A program made the translations under genes and the position numbers. A model generated the notes under the pieces. It was not told the DNA's origin. It saw only the letters and a list, made by a program, of their open reading frames with translations, and searched no databases. From assembly GCA_025504975.1 (NCBI GenBank), contig JANUWI010000021.1, positions 124,001 to 188,000 on the forward strand: a DNA stretch of 64,000 nucleotides, written 5' to 3'. Of this stretch, positions 1 through 10,985 are shown in pieces (positions within the stretch are counted from its first letter, which is position 1; the number at the start of each line of letters is the position of its first letter). The stretch is from Plenodomus lindquistii. Taxonomy: Eukaryota; Ascomycota; Dothideomycetes; Pleosporales; Leptosphaeriaceae.

Positions 1-833
1 GTACTTTTTAGATTAAAATATTATTTAAAAGATAATACTATCTTTTAGCTATACTATATTATAGACTAAAATTTTAAGCTATAGAAACACTATATAGAGA
101 TAGAAAATAAATATAAAAAAGTAAAAATAAATAATAAAAGTTTAGAATTAGAGAATATAAATCTATAAAAAGTATTAAAAATAACTACCTAGAATAATAG
201 AAAAGGCACTTTTTAACGCGCTAAAAGAAAAAAGTTAAATAATTTTAAAGCCTAGGTCTAAAGTTGCTAAAGTATAATATAAATTTATTAGTATTTTTAG
301 TAAACTTAAAGCTTAATTTTATATTCTACTAAATTTTTAAAACTATTCTATATATAATAAGTTAATTAATTAATAAATGTACTTATATTTAATGCCTATA
401 ATATAAGTAATTAGGTAGGTAATATATTTTTAGAAAAGAAATATAACTACTACTAGCTTAATAATTACTATAATTTAGAGAATTTACCTTTTATATTTTA
501 TAATAATTTATAGTTTAAGTTATATAAATAAGATATTATAGCTTATTACTATTTTCTAGCTAACTAGAGTTTAAAACTTTATTAATAAAGGTTTTTAGTA
601 TAGCTTTTAGAGTACTAGTAGTATAGTTAGCTTTAAATCTATAATAGGTTACTATATTATATTTTATAAAAATTTTAGTAAATAGAATATAGTATTTATA
701 TTATTATACTTACTAACTTTAATTTAACTATTAGATAATATAATAGATATATTTTAAAGATAAATTATAGTTACGTTAGGAAAAAACTTTTTGTAGCATT
801 CTGGTCATTCACCAAGCGCATTGTAAATGAGTT
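1..833. other. Degraded AT-rich sequence, nothing identified
   Basis: Heavily TpA-enriched sequence with stop codons in all frames. I see no recognisable protein motif, repeat unit or RNA gene. Mutation density falls sharply at about position 775, where CA and TG dinucleotides reappear, leading into the inverted-repeat element that follows. Confidence 0.6.
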
Positions 834-928
834 GAATTACTAGTAAATAACTAGGAAAAGACTTGAGTAGTGTGGCTAACGTGAATGGCTTGATTTACCT
901 TATTTACCTCGCTCACCCCATTGACCCC
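834..928 (+). repeat. Left arm of inverted repeat
   Basis: Contains TTTACCTCGCTCACCCC (about 904-920) and ends near TTGACCCC. It pairs with 1,289-1,384 on the opposite strand. GC-richer than nearly everything else in the window. Confidence 0.55.
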
Positions 929-1288
929 ACGAACGTGAAACACCATAAAAAATTAAAACTAGTCCTAATTAGGCAATTGAAATTCTGATAATATAGAATA
1001 AATGTTTAGCTATAGATTAGTTAAAAAATTACTATTTTAGGCCTCGCCGTTCTATAGTTATTAATTATTTACTAAAAAGTTTTAATGTTCCTCGCTTAAA
1101 AATAATTTACAGGGGCTGCTAATAGTTTAAATATATAATAAAACTATATTTTTTTTTCGCGCTAAGCCTATAAAAGTAATATTTTAGTATTTAGAAATTT
1201 CTATTATATTATTATATTAATTGCGTACGTTGTTAGATAACTTAAAAGAGTTTTAAAAAGTAAAGTTCTTTTTTATTTTAAACTAGCA

Positions 1289-1384
1289 GGGGTCTAGGAG
1301 GTAAGCGAGGTAAACGATGTAAATTAAGTAAAAATAGTACTTAAAGTAATTCACGTTACTTACGTTATTTACTAGTAAATTACT
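1289..1384 (-). repeat. Right arm of inverted repeat
   Basis: Reverse complement of the left arm with scattered, mostly transitional differences. Its outer edge holds a short direct repeat, TTTACTAGTAAA followed by TTACTAGTAAA, at about 1,369-1,391. Confidence 0.55.
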
Positions 1385-1391
1385 AGTAAAC

Positions 1392-3689
1392 TACGTAAAA
1401 AAAGGCCTCGTAGGGTAAAAGTAGTAAATTAGTAATTCACGTTAATTACTAGCTATTTATATTACTTTCTATCCACTTACTCAATTTACTATACAATAGA
1501 ATTTTCTAACGTAGTATAAATTCTACTTCTATAAATATATAGAGGCCTAAAGTTATCTAGTTATATATTAGTTTCTAAAGCTAAAAATAGATTAAATTAA
1601 AATCTAACCTTTTTACTAATAGTTTTTATTATATAAATATTAAGCTTAGGCGTAGAGTATAGTATTAAATTAAATAGAAAAAAACTAGAGTAATTAAAAA
1701 TAGTAAAAAGTAAACTATAAAATTTAAAAATTTAAATAATATTAAGTATATTTAGATAGAGCCTACTAGTACTAGTAATTATTTTTATAGAACTATATTA
1801 TACTATTATATCTTAATAAAAGGTATTATTTAATAGTAGCTTTTTTTTCTATACTAAGTAAAATAGCTTTATATTTATAGTAGTATAGAGGTATTTATAT
1901 ATATACGCTAGATTACTTACTACTAAAGTATATACTTTAAAGGTAATACTATTAATTATTGTTACTAATAGCTTATTAAATATTTTATTAATTATTTTTA
2001 GTTATATATTCTAAATCTATAGTAGGTTTTACTTATTTAAAAATCTATAAAGCTAAAAAGTAATTAGTTTATTTTTATTATACACGCGTTAAAGCTAATT
2101 TTATACTAATTTAATAGAAGTATCTTTTACTTTACTACTTAAAGTTTTTAGAAAGATTATAACTCTCTAAAATACTATAATTATAGAGGGTAAATATCTA
2201 AGTTTTAATATAGTAGTATATATAGAACTTTTTATAGCTAGATCTAAAAGTTCTACGCTCTATATTTCTATAAAGATTTTTATAATATTATATACTAGTA
2301 CAAGAATACTTTACTAAAAACTACTAGAAGTTAATAAAATTAATTATATAATTAGAAGCTTTAGTAGCTATACTATAGTAGTTAATATAAAGCCTAGATA
2401 TATATTTAAATTAAAAAGTAGTTAAAACCTAGGCATATATATTAAGTATTTTAATTATAAAAATAGATAACTTTATTTTAAAGTTACTTTTTATAAAGAG
2501 TATTTCTAGCTAGCTAAAAAGTTTTAGAGTATAATTATAGCTTTATTTTAAAACTTATTATATAAGTATATTATAAGTTTACTAAACTGCGTAGTATTTA
2601 ATAAAATTAAAAGGATAATATATTCTATTCTATATATAGTTAATAAATTATAAAAATACTAGTAAATTATATTTAATACATTTATATAGCTATATAAAGT
2701 TTTTAAAGGCTAGCTTTAATTTATTATATTTTTAAATAGATCTATTTAGTACTATACTTTCCTCTAATTACCTTCTATAGTATTTAATTAAAAGCTTTTA
2801 ATATTTTCTATTGTAGGTTATACTATAGGCTAGCTAAATATTTAGCTAAAAGTTAGCTATTAAATAGTAAAGTATATTTCTTATATTTTATATAATAGTT
2901 CTATATACTTTATATCTAATTTTATAACTTATATAAACTATATATAGTTAATAAATAGTATAATACTAAGCTATTAGTTTATATACTATAAACTGCTATA
3001 TTATTTTAACGCGTGTATAAAATATTAGAAATAATTCTAGCTATATTAAATTTACTTCTAATTTTAGCTATACGTCTACCTATATAGATTTAAAAAACTA
3101 GCTATTTAAATCTATCTAATATATTAGAGTATTTATAGATATAAACGTTTAGAATCTATATAAAGTTATTATTAAATTTAATTTTATATATTAAAAATAT
3201 AACGTATACTTTCTCTATAGAGCGCTAGCTATATACCTAGTCTATTTAAATTTATACTAGCTTCTGAAAATTTTATTACTTTACTATTACTTTAAAAATC
3301 TAAGCCTAAACTATCTATTAATACTTTAGAAATCTAGTTTTACGTAAAAAGATAATCTATAGCTTTAGTAATAAAATCTCTTTAGAATTTATTATTAATA
3401 TACTAAATAAGTAAAATATTTTATACTTTTACTAATAATTATAAATAGTCTTTTATAAGTTACTAAATATAAAAAAGTTAACCTATAATTCTAATTCTAC
3501 TAGTTAAAAACATAATAGTACTAAACCTACTTAAATTAGGTCTATTTCTATAAAAGCCTTCTAGTAGAATATTAATATAGAAACTTTTATTAGGTATATA
3601 AATAAAAAAGTGTTTTATAAGTCTAATTTTAGGCTAAATATATATTTTAATAGAAATAGGTATATAACTCTAAAGTACTATAAATAAAT
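1392..3689. other. Degraded sequence, probably gag-side transposon remnant
   Basis: No confident homology in either strand. The plus-strand CCHC motif just downstream implies that part of this stretch once encoded the N-terminal portion of a gag protein, but frames are too broken to follow by eye. No LTR pair was recognised. Confidence 0.35.
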
Positions 3690-3870
3690 AGTATTAAAAA
3701 ATTAAAAAGAGTTAGAGTTTTATTATAGTAAAATATATATACTACCTAAGTCTAACTTACTATAGATAAAAAAAGGTTACTTTAATTATAATAGAATTAT
3801 ACATATTATGTATTATTATAAATGTACTTAGCTTACTAAAAAAAAGTTCTAGTAAATAAAAAGTAAAACT
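3690..3870 (+). pseudogene. Gag remnant with CCHC zinc knuckle
   Basis: At 3,778-3,819 the plus strand reads a 14-codon segment with the spacing C-x2-C-x4-H-x4-C, where the three cysteine positions now read Tyr, consistent with TGY to TAY changes; the His codon is intact. The preceding frame reads ELEFYYSKIYILPKSN and the following codons are Lys/Thr-rich, as is common at the C-terminal end of retrotransposon gag proteins. Such knuckles bind the element's RNA. No protease or reverse transcriptase could be followed downstream, so the element class (gypsy, copia or a LINE ORF1) is undecided. Confidence 0.45.
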
Positions 3871-5260
3871 CTATATATTTAAGATATAACTAGAATACTT
3901 ACTTTTATAGTTATATATATATAAATAGTTAAAGTAGAAACTAGAATATTAATTTTAAGTATAGTTATTATAATAACTATATAGAAGTAATATAGTACTT
4001 AAAATATTTTATACGCTTTATACTAGAGATATAGTAATATAATTATATAGGTTACTATAATTAAAAATATTATCTAGAAGCTTTAGTTAATTAAATATAT
4101 ACCTATAGAGTATTTCTTACTATAATACTAGAGATAGAAGTTAAATCTAGGCTCTATAATTTACTAACTAGCTATATTATACTATATATAATACTTTTCG
4201 CTAGTATAATTATACTAATTAGACTATAAATCTAGTAATAAACTTAAAAAGAAAAGTAGAAAGTATTAGTAAATAAATTTATAGTAGAAAGTAAAAGAAT
4301 TATATTTATTATAAATAGTAAAGTATATTATATACTAAGCTTAAATATAAAGCCTATACTAATATAAACTATATTATAAGCTACGTATATAGAAGCTATA
4401 ACTAAATTTTTTATTAATATTTTCTATTTTAATTAGTCTAAATACTATGTTATTATATAGTAATAGTATTTCTAGAAGTAGCGTTTATAATAGGTAGGTA
4501 TCTATTTTACTAAAAAGTAGATACTAAAGTATAGTATAAAAAGTAAAATAAACACTTTATAGATATATAGTTAATATATATTCTACTAATATAAATAGAT
4601 AGCTTTTAATAGTATAAATTATATATAAACACTACTATTAAGTATTTATAAAATGTTTTTAAAAAGACTTAAATAAAAGTTCTTTAGAAAAAAAAAATAA
4701 TTTCCTTTATAGAGGTAATAAACTTAGCTAGTATTATAATATCTAGGTCTAGATATTTATATATAAAGTAAATAGATAGTACTTTATATTTAATTTAAAA
4801 CTTAGTTAAATAGATTAGCTACTTTTAAAAGTAGACCTAGTAAAATAAAGCTGTAATATTACTAATACTTTTACTAATTATTTTAAATATAATATATTCT
4901 ACTCTAATTATAATAATATTAAGTAACTTTCTAAAGAAAATAGTAGTAAAAAAGAGCTATTAGTATATTTTATACCTTTTTCTATAATTACTAAATCTGC
5001 TAGTACTATAATATACTAAAGAGGATATTTTCTATAGTTATCTATTAGAGTAGTATAAAGAATAGAGACTTAGATTTTAAAAAGCACGTCTATAAAAAGG
5101 GTTAAGAAATTTAGAACTTAGCTAGGTATATATAATGTATAAAGTCTTTATTATATATTTATATTATTATTTTAATTATATTATAAATAACTCTAGTTAT
5201 AGTAAATTAACTAGTAGTATTATAAAGAAACCTTTATATACTCTACTAAATAGAGTTTAA
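3871..5260. other. Degraded sequence, no identified product
   Basis: Plus-strand frames continue weakly after the zinc knuckle, but I recognise no protease, reverse transcriptase or integrase motif. Position and orientation suggest it belongs to the same dead element as the CCHC remnant. Confidence 0.3.
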
Positions 5261-6710
5261 AAACTTACTTCTAATATAAAATTTAAAATATTAGATATAA
5301 ATAATAAAAACGATAATACTATAATAAAAAATGAAAATAATTTTATTAGAGAAATTAATACTAGTAACTCTAATATTATAAATAGAGTAGAGTTAGAAAA
5401 AGAACTATCTAAAGTAAAAAATAACATAAAAAGGTTATATAAAGTTATAAAAAAGAGCTTTATAAATAAAAAAAGTCTCTATAAAAATAAAGAAAATAAA
5501 TTATTAATAGATATAGCCCTAGCTTTAGAATAAAATAGTAGAGAGAGGTAAAAAGTAGAAATATAATAGGTATAAAATAAAAAGAGTCTATCTAAAACTA
5601 TAAGTATAGATATAGTAGTATATTTAAATAGTAAAAAAATACTTAAAAACTTAATAGAGTTTTAGCTATTTTAGTTAATAGAAATTAAATAAAAGAATAA
5701 AAATAAAATTTTAAGCCTATATCTATTTATAAAGCTAACTAAATAAATAAATACCTAGACACGTATATACAGTCAGAAAATAAAATAGAATATTATAAAG
5801 AATATGTCTACCTAGAATAAGCTTTAAGCTATTTCTAAAGAGATTTATAGCTATATAAAATAACTAAGTACTATAGAATACTATATAAAATATAGAGATT
5901 CTATTATAAATAGTTTACTATTTAAGGATAGCACTAGGCTAGACTACTCTATTAAAAAGAATATTATCTTTTCTAGAGGTTAGATTATAGAATAAATTAT
6001 ATAATACTATAGAAATAATTAATACATATAATCTAAAGCGCTATTTAAAAATATAATAATATTTAGTATTATATAGAAAATAAAAACTAGTATTTAAACT
6101 AATATAGATATTAATATATTTACTTTTAACTACCTATTTTAATAACCTAGTATATAGTACTATATTTTTCTAAAGCTAAAGATATTTAAAGCTAAATATA
6201 ATATTAAAAACACGTAAGAATTTAGCTAGAAAACATAATTAATAATTTTATATACTAGATTAGAAAAGAGAAATAAAAATAAAGCTATAGTATTATATAA
6301 TATTACTATTTACAAAGAAAATACTTTTAAAAAGGCTTTTATAGAATATTTTTAACGTTAGCTATATATTAAATTCTATATTAAAAAAAAAGTAGCTAGA
6401 TATAGCCTAGTTTATATTAAAGCCTATAATATTAAAGGTAGTAATTATAAAATCTTCTAAATAGTTAAGTTTTAAATATTTTATTATTACTAATATTATA
6501 CCTATATATAAAAAGTTACATGCCTTTTTAAATATAGTAAAACTTACTAATCTAAATAAAAATTATAAAAAAAAGATCTAGTAACTTACTATTAGATAGT
6601 AGTAGTAGAAAATAAAAGCTAAATATAGAATATACTACGTATCTAGGTTTACTCTAGGTAAAATAAATAAATATTATTCTATATTAAATTATAGTAATAC
6701 TATCTAATTA
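5261..6710 (+). pseudogene. Unidentified degraded reading frame with Lys/Glu-rich coil
   Basis: Positions 5,261-5,533 form a stop-free run of 90 codons ending at TAA, unusual here because TAA and TAG are so frequent. The product is rich in Lys, Glu, Asn and Ile (for example ELEKELSKVKNN) and looks like a coiled coil. The frame appears to continue to about 6,710 through stops explicable as former Gln or Trp codons, with charged and aromatic stretches but no motif I can name. It could be an accessory or gag protein of a transposon. I considered a Starship captain (DUF3435 tyrosine recombinase) and could not support it. Confidence 0.35.
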
Positions 6711-7399
6711 TAGTTATTTATTACTTTATATTTATTCTCTAATTTTATAATACTTTTTATTTTTAGCTATATTTATAAAGATATTACTAATATTATTTTC
6801 TATCTTCTATATAGCTTTTTTTAAAGCTTAAAAATACTTCTCTAGAATATAGATAGGTATACTATTTAGGCTAAAAACTTAATAGACCTAGACTAAAGTC
6901 GCGTTATCTATATATAACTAGTTAATTAGCGTAGCATTTATATCTATATATTCTTTAAATAATATCTTTTTTACTATAGATTTACTACTTTTAGAATAGG
7001 TAGTATTTATAGAGCCTTTAGTAGTCTTTTTATTTATGTAATCTACTATACTTACTATATTAAAAAAGTTTTTAGTTTTATTAGCTTTAGTAATTTAGCT
7101 TTTATTTACTAGAGTATCTAGCGCTTTAACTATTTTTTTAGATCTACTATTAAGTGTAGTAATTTTCTACCTCTAGCTATCTACTATATTCTATTAATAT
7201 TAAACTACGTAGTATAGATTATTCTAATACTTAGTATATAAATAATTCTAGCTTAAAAATATATTATTTTTTATTTACTAAATAGATATTCTAATCTAGC
7301 TATTTAAAAAATAGCTATTTAGTCTATAGCTCTATACCTTTAAATATCTATTCTATTTTTTTTTAGTATATCTAATTACTTTAAGTTTTAAATATAGAT
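6711..7399. other. Degraded sequence, nothing identified
   Basis: AT-rich, stops in all frames, no repeat or motif recognised. Confidence 0.4.
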
Positions 7400-9566
7400 C
7401 TATTTACTAAGAATAGTAAATAAAGCGTATTTAAAGTTTTTTATTAAGCGTTCTATAACGTTTTTAACTCTAGATTACTAATATATTAAAGCTAAGTTAT
7501 AAAGCTAAGCCTATACTACGTTAATAATTTTATCTATTCTAGAGATAGATATATAATCTAGTTATTAGAGTTTACTTTTTTAAAATAGTTATTTTTTATA
7601 GAAGATAAACTAGGTTACTTATACATAGATATAGTAATTATATAATAGTATTAGCTATTTTCTTTTTTTCTTTTTTTTTTATTCTTTTTTTTTTTTATAT
7701 ATTTATAGAGTCTATATATTTTACTAGCGTTTAGAAGCGTATTCTATATTTTTATAGTAATAACAAGTATTTAAATTATATATTAGCTAATATATAAAAT
7801 CTAATATTTTTTATATCTATTCTATTTTATTAAGTATATATAGTTTATAATATATTAAGTAGTATTTATAAAGCTATAGTAATAAGAATAGAACTATTTT
7901 AAATTTTAATAATTCTATTTTAAATAACTTTTTTAATAAAATAAACTAATAGCTTAAGTATAACTATAAATATATTAATACTTTTAGCTTTAGAGTTCTA
8001 TCTACTTCTAACTATTCTACTACTTTAAAAAGTTCTAGTCTCTAATTAGAGTAACTAATTAAACTTTAGTTTTAATACTCTAGAACCTACTATATCTTCT
8101 ACTTTTCTATTTAAAAGAGATTTTAGTTATAAAAGTAGGCTAGAGAGTTTATATACTCTACTCTAGTACATAATTATTATAGTAATTAGGTTCTTTAAAG
8201 CACTATAGAATAGATAGAATATTTTTAAATTATATCTCTAGAATATAAAAATATGTTACCCCTAGGTAATTATACCTAAAATTTCTAGAGAAATTAAAAT
8301 ACTATTTAAAACTTCTAATATATTTAATCTATAAGTCTAAAATAATAAGGAATTAGCTATTAAATATTAGAGTTATAGAGGTACTATACTATAGTATATA
8401 TTTTTTATTAGTTTTTATATTAAGTTTTTATTTATAGCTAATAATATAAAATGTAGTACTAAGTACTTTAAATATAAATAATATATACTTTTAGAGCTCT
8501 ATCTAGTAAATTACTATTTTAGTTACTTTTACTATATAATTCTATAGAATTTATACCTAACTAAATAGTAAAACTATATTCTAGCACTAAGTACTAAATT
8601 AGCGCTATAATATTATATTATTTACGCGCTATAGAAGTATAATTCTATACATCTATATTTTTTACCTATATTATATATACTAAAAATATTCTATACTACA
8701 CGTATTTAATTCTATAGAAAATAGAAACTTTTTAGATATATAATAAATTACTAGTAAAAGAATAAAAAATAAAGCCTTTAGTTTTAGTATTATATTATTT
8801 ATAGAACTATTCTATAAATATTAAGTATATATTACTAGAAGTGTATTTTACTATCTAAAAAAACCTAATAGAGTTTATAGTTTATTTATTTTCTATTCTT
8901 AACTTATTATAGGTACCTTTATATAAAATATTTACTAAAATTCTCTAGCGTATAGAAAAAGTAAATATAAACTTCTATTAGTAACTTTTTATTACCTATA
9001 TAAAAAAAGTATATTTTTAGTCTAGTATTTTTATAAATAGATACTAATACTACTTCTAGAGCTCTATTTAAAAAATCTAGTTAGTTTTTTAATAGGTTTA
9101 TAGTTTTAAATTATTAGATATATATAAAGCCTATTTTTTTTTTAATACTATAATATATTATAATAGCTTAGATACCTTTATTATACTAGTTTATTTTCTT
9201 TTTAACTATAGTTTCTAGTACAATTAGAATAGATTTAATTAAATCTATATGTACTAGTAATATTATAGAGTAACTAGCTACTCTAGCTTTTTAAAGTTTA
9301 CTATTTACTTTACTATTTATAAGCTACTATTTAATATCGCGTACTAGCTACTAAAATTTCTACTATTTTTTAACTTTTTAGAGTAGTAAATACTACTAAT
9401 ATTACCTTTTCTAAAAGAGTTTATAGTTAATTATAATATATTCTAGATGTTTATATACATTTTTAAAAGTATTATAAAACTAGTTCTATTTTTTAACTAG
9501 AGTAATAATTATACTATAATTATTATCTAAAAAAGACTATTTTTTTATAAGCTTACGCGGCTATTA
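7400..9566 (-). pseudogene. Unidentified degraded reading frame, interrupted by Copia-A
   Basis: Read on the minus strand, about 2 kb shows a protein-like composition with most stops explicable as Gln or Trp codons. It includes an Arg/Lys/Leu-rich stretch around 8,000-8,300 and a lysine-rich tail encoded near 7,660-7,710, where the plus strand is a long T tract. No catalytic motif was recognised. Copia-A lies immediately to the right, so the remainder of this frame should resume at 16,208; I could not confirm that by eye. Function unknown. Confidence 0.3.
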
Positions 9567-9571
9567 CTAAT
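9567..9571. repeat. Target-site duplication of Copia-A, left copy
   Basis: CTAAT immediately outside the left LTR, identical to 16,203-16,207. Confidence 0.8.
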
Positions 9572-9753
9572 TGTTATAGAAATAGATACTTAGAAATAAT
9601 TAGAAGATAGATTATTATATTACAAGTAAAAAAGAGATTATACTATATATACTTTTACTACATAGAATTATATAGATAAAAGTAAAGGAGCTTTATAGAA
9701 AATTCTAAAATTAGATAAATATAGTATTAACTAAGTACTATATATATATAATA
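9572..9753 (-). repeat. Copia-A 3' LTR
   Basis: Begins TGTTATAGAAATAG on the plus strand and ends ATATATATAATA. One terminal TG/CA pair is intact at the left; the right end reads TA, consistent with C to T change. It carries about 24 bp (AAAGTAAAGG region, about 9,666-9,690) missing from the other LTR. Confidence 0.85.
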
Positions 9754-10244
9754 CACCCTCTAGTTATAGTAAATTAAACTATTTAATATTAGTACTATTA
9801 AGCTTTATAGAGCATTAAAACGCTTATACTATAAAATCTAGCGTAACTAAAAGTTTAGTTTATATTATTTAGCGTATATTAAAGGTAGTTAATCTAAAAC
9901 TAAATCTAGTAAAATTAATTATTAGCTGTAGTTCTATTTTAATTAGTATTTATTAATACTATAGTTTTTATTAGTATCTATATCTCTATATTTTTCTATA
10001 TAAAGCTTTTTTATACTTATTAATTTTTTACTAACGCTATTTTAATATAGTTTAAAGCCTAGAAAGCTATTTATACCTATATTACTATAGCGTGTATTTA
10101 GTATACTATATTTTTATTTTTACTTTTATCTATATTTATACCTACTTTACATTTATATTATTACCTATATAAAAGGTATACCTTTTTACCTTTTTTATTT
10201 AAATTTTTAAGTAGAAAGACTTTTAAAATTTTTTTTTTTTAAAA
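9754..10244. other. Copia-A 3' non-pol segment
   Basis: Between the 3' LTR and the extra reading frame. The first bases, CACCCTCTAG, are the complement of a purine-rich tract expected beside a 3' LTR. No conserved protein was recognised on the minus strand here. Confidence 0.4.
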
Positions 10245-10344
10245 AGTTTTATATCTCTTTTAACTTTTCTATTTTTTTTACTCTACGCTGCCCTCCCCCC
10301 CCCTACACCTCTAAAAAGAGAGAAAAAAAAAAAGAAAAGGTAAA
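10245..10344 (+). promoter_or_regulatory. Pyrimidine-rich tract before an opposite-strand ATG
   Basis: A strongly strand-asymmetric segment: T and CT-rich sequence, a run of nine C at 10,295-10,303 (CCCTCCCCCCCCC), then an A/G-rich stretch ending GAAAAGGTAAA directly before an ATG at 10,345. CT-rich leaders upstream of start codons are common in ascomycete genes, so this could be the promoter or leader of the opposite-strand frame. On the minus strand it is a purine tract, so an internal retroelement polypurine tract is an alternative. Confidence 0.3.
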
Positions 10345-10985
10345 ATGTACTACTACTACTACTACTACTATACTAGCTAGTACGTAGTTTTATTATAGTA
10401 ATTCTATAAAAAAGCGTACTATTTTTTATTTAGGCTATATATATAGTACTTTTATAAAAAGTAATAAACGCTATTAGAACTATAATAAAATTTATAGTAA
10501 AAGCTACTAGCTTTACGCCTCTAGGTATTTATACTAATTTATATAAATAAAGAATTTTATTAATTAAATAAACTTTACTAATTCTAGTATAGCTTTACTT
10601 TTACTTTCTATTACTTTAAAGCATTTATTACTTTTAAAGCTATAAAAGTAAGTAAAGATAAGTTTAAACACCTACTCTATTAACTTTATCTTCTTTTAAA
10701 AGTATTAAATAAAAAAGAATAAATTCTCTACTTTTAGCGTAGCTTTTACTACTAGTAAGCAAGCTAGTTTTCTTTTATAATATAAAAATATTAAAAGGTT
10801 AATTAGTAAGCTAATTAATAAAGTAATAAAGTAAATTTAGCTTTTTTTCTAAACGCTACTACTAGGCGTAGCCTATAAATTCTTTAAAAATAGGCTTTAG
10901 CCTATATATTATATTATATAAATATAGATATAGATTATTAAATAATTATTTATTTTACTCTAGTAATATTATAATTTTAGCTTTT
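10345..10985 (+). pseudogene. Extra opposite-strand reading frame in Copia-A
   Basis: Starts at ATG 10,345 followed by seven TAC codons (Tyr repeat; CAC/His is a possible ancestor). The frame contains many TAA/TAG but nearly all fit former CAA/CAG/TGG. It reads as a Gln/Arg/Lys/Phe-rich polypeptide with short open stretches, such as the codons encoding FKAFITFKAIKVSKDKFKH around 10,615-10,670. It runs against the pol polarity and lies between RNase H and the 3' LTR, a place where some LTR elements carry accessory or captured genes. No domain was recognised. That this was ever a real gene is an inference. Confidence 0.35.

Larger units (their letters stand above)
834..1384. mobile_element. Foldback/MITE-like inverted-repeat element, partly spared by RIP
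   Basis: Two arms of about 95 bp, at 834-928 and 1,289-1,384, are imperfect inverted copies of each other. The best 40 bp (about 889-928 against 1,289-1,328) match at roughly four in five positions by eye, and both arms also carry ACTAGTAAATAAC. The 360-bp centre has no coding signal. The left arm and its flank from about 775 keep many CA and TG dinucleotides and a near-normal GC content, while the right arm and centre are more degraded. The structure suggests a non-autonomous DNA element or the remnant of one. No transposase is visible and the superfamily is not known. True ends and target duplication were not found. Confidence 0.5.

Noticed and set aside
5261..6710. Starship captain (DUF3435 tyrosine recombinase)
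   Set aside because: The coil-rich frame looked superficially possible, but I could not identify the recombinase catalytic Arg-His-Tyr pattern or other captain features.
10295..10303. Sequencing artefact at the C9 run
   Set aside because: Possible in length, but flanking asymmetry (CT-rich, then AG-rich, then ATG) fits a biological tract, so kept as a regulatory candidate at low confidence.
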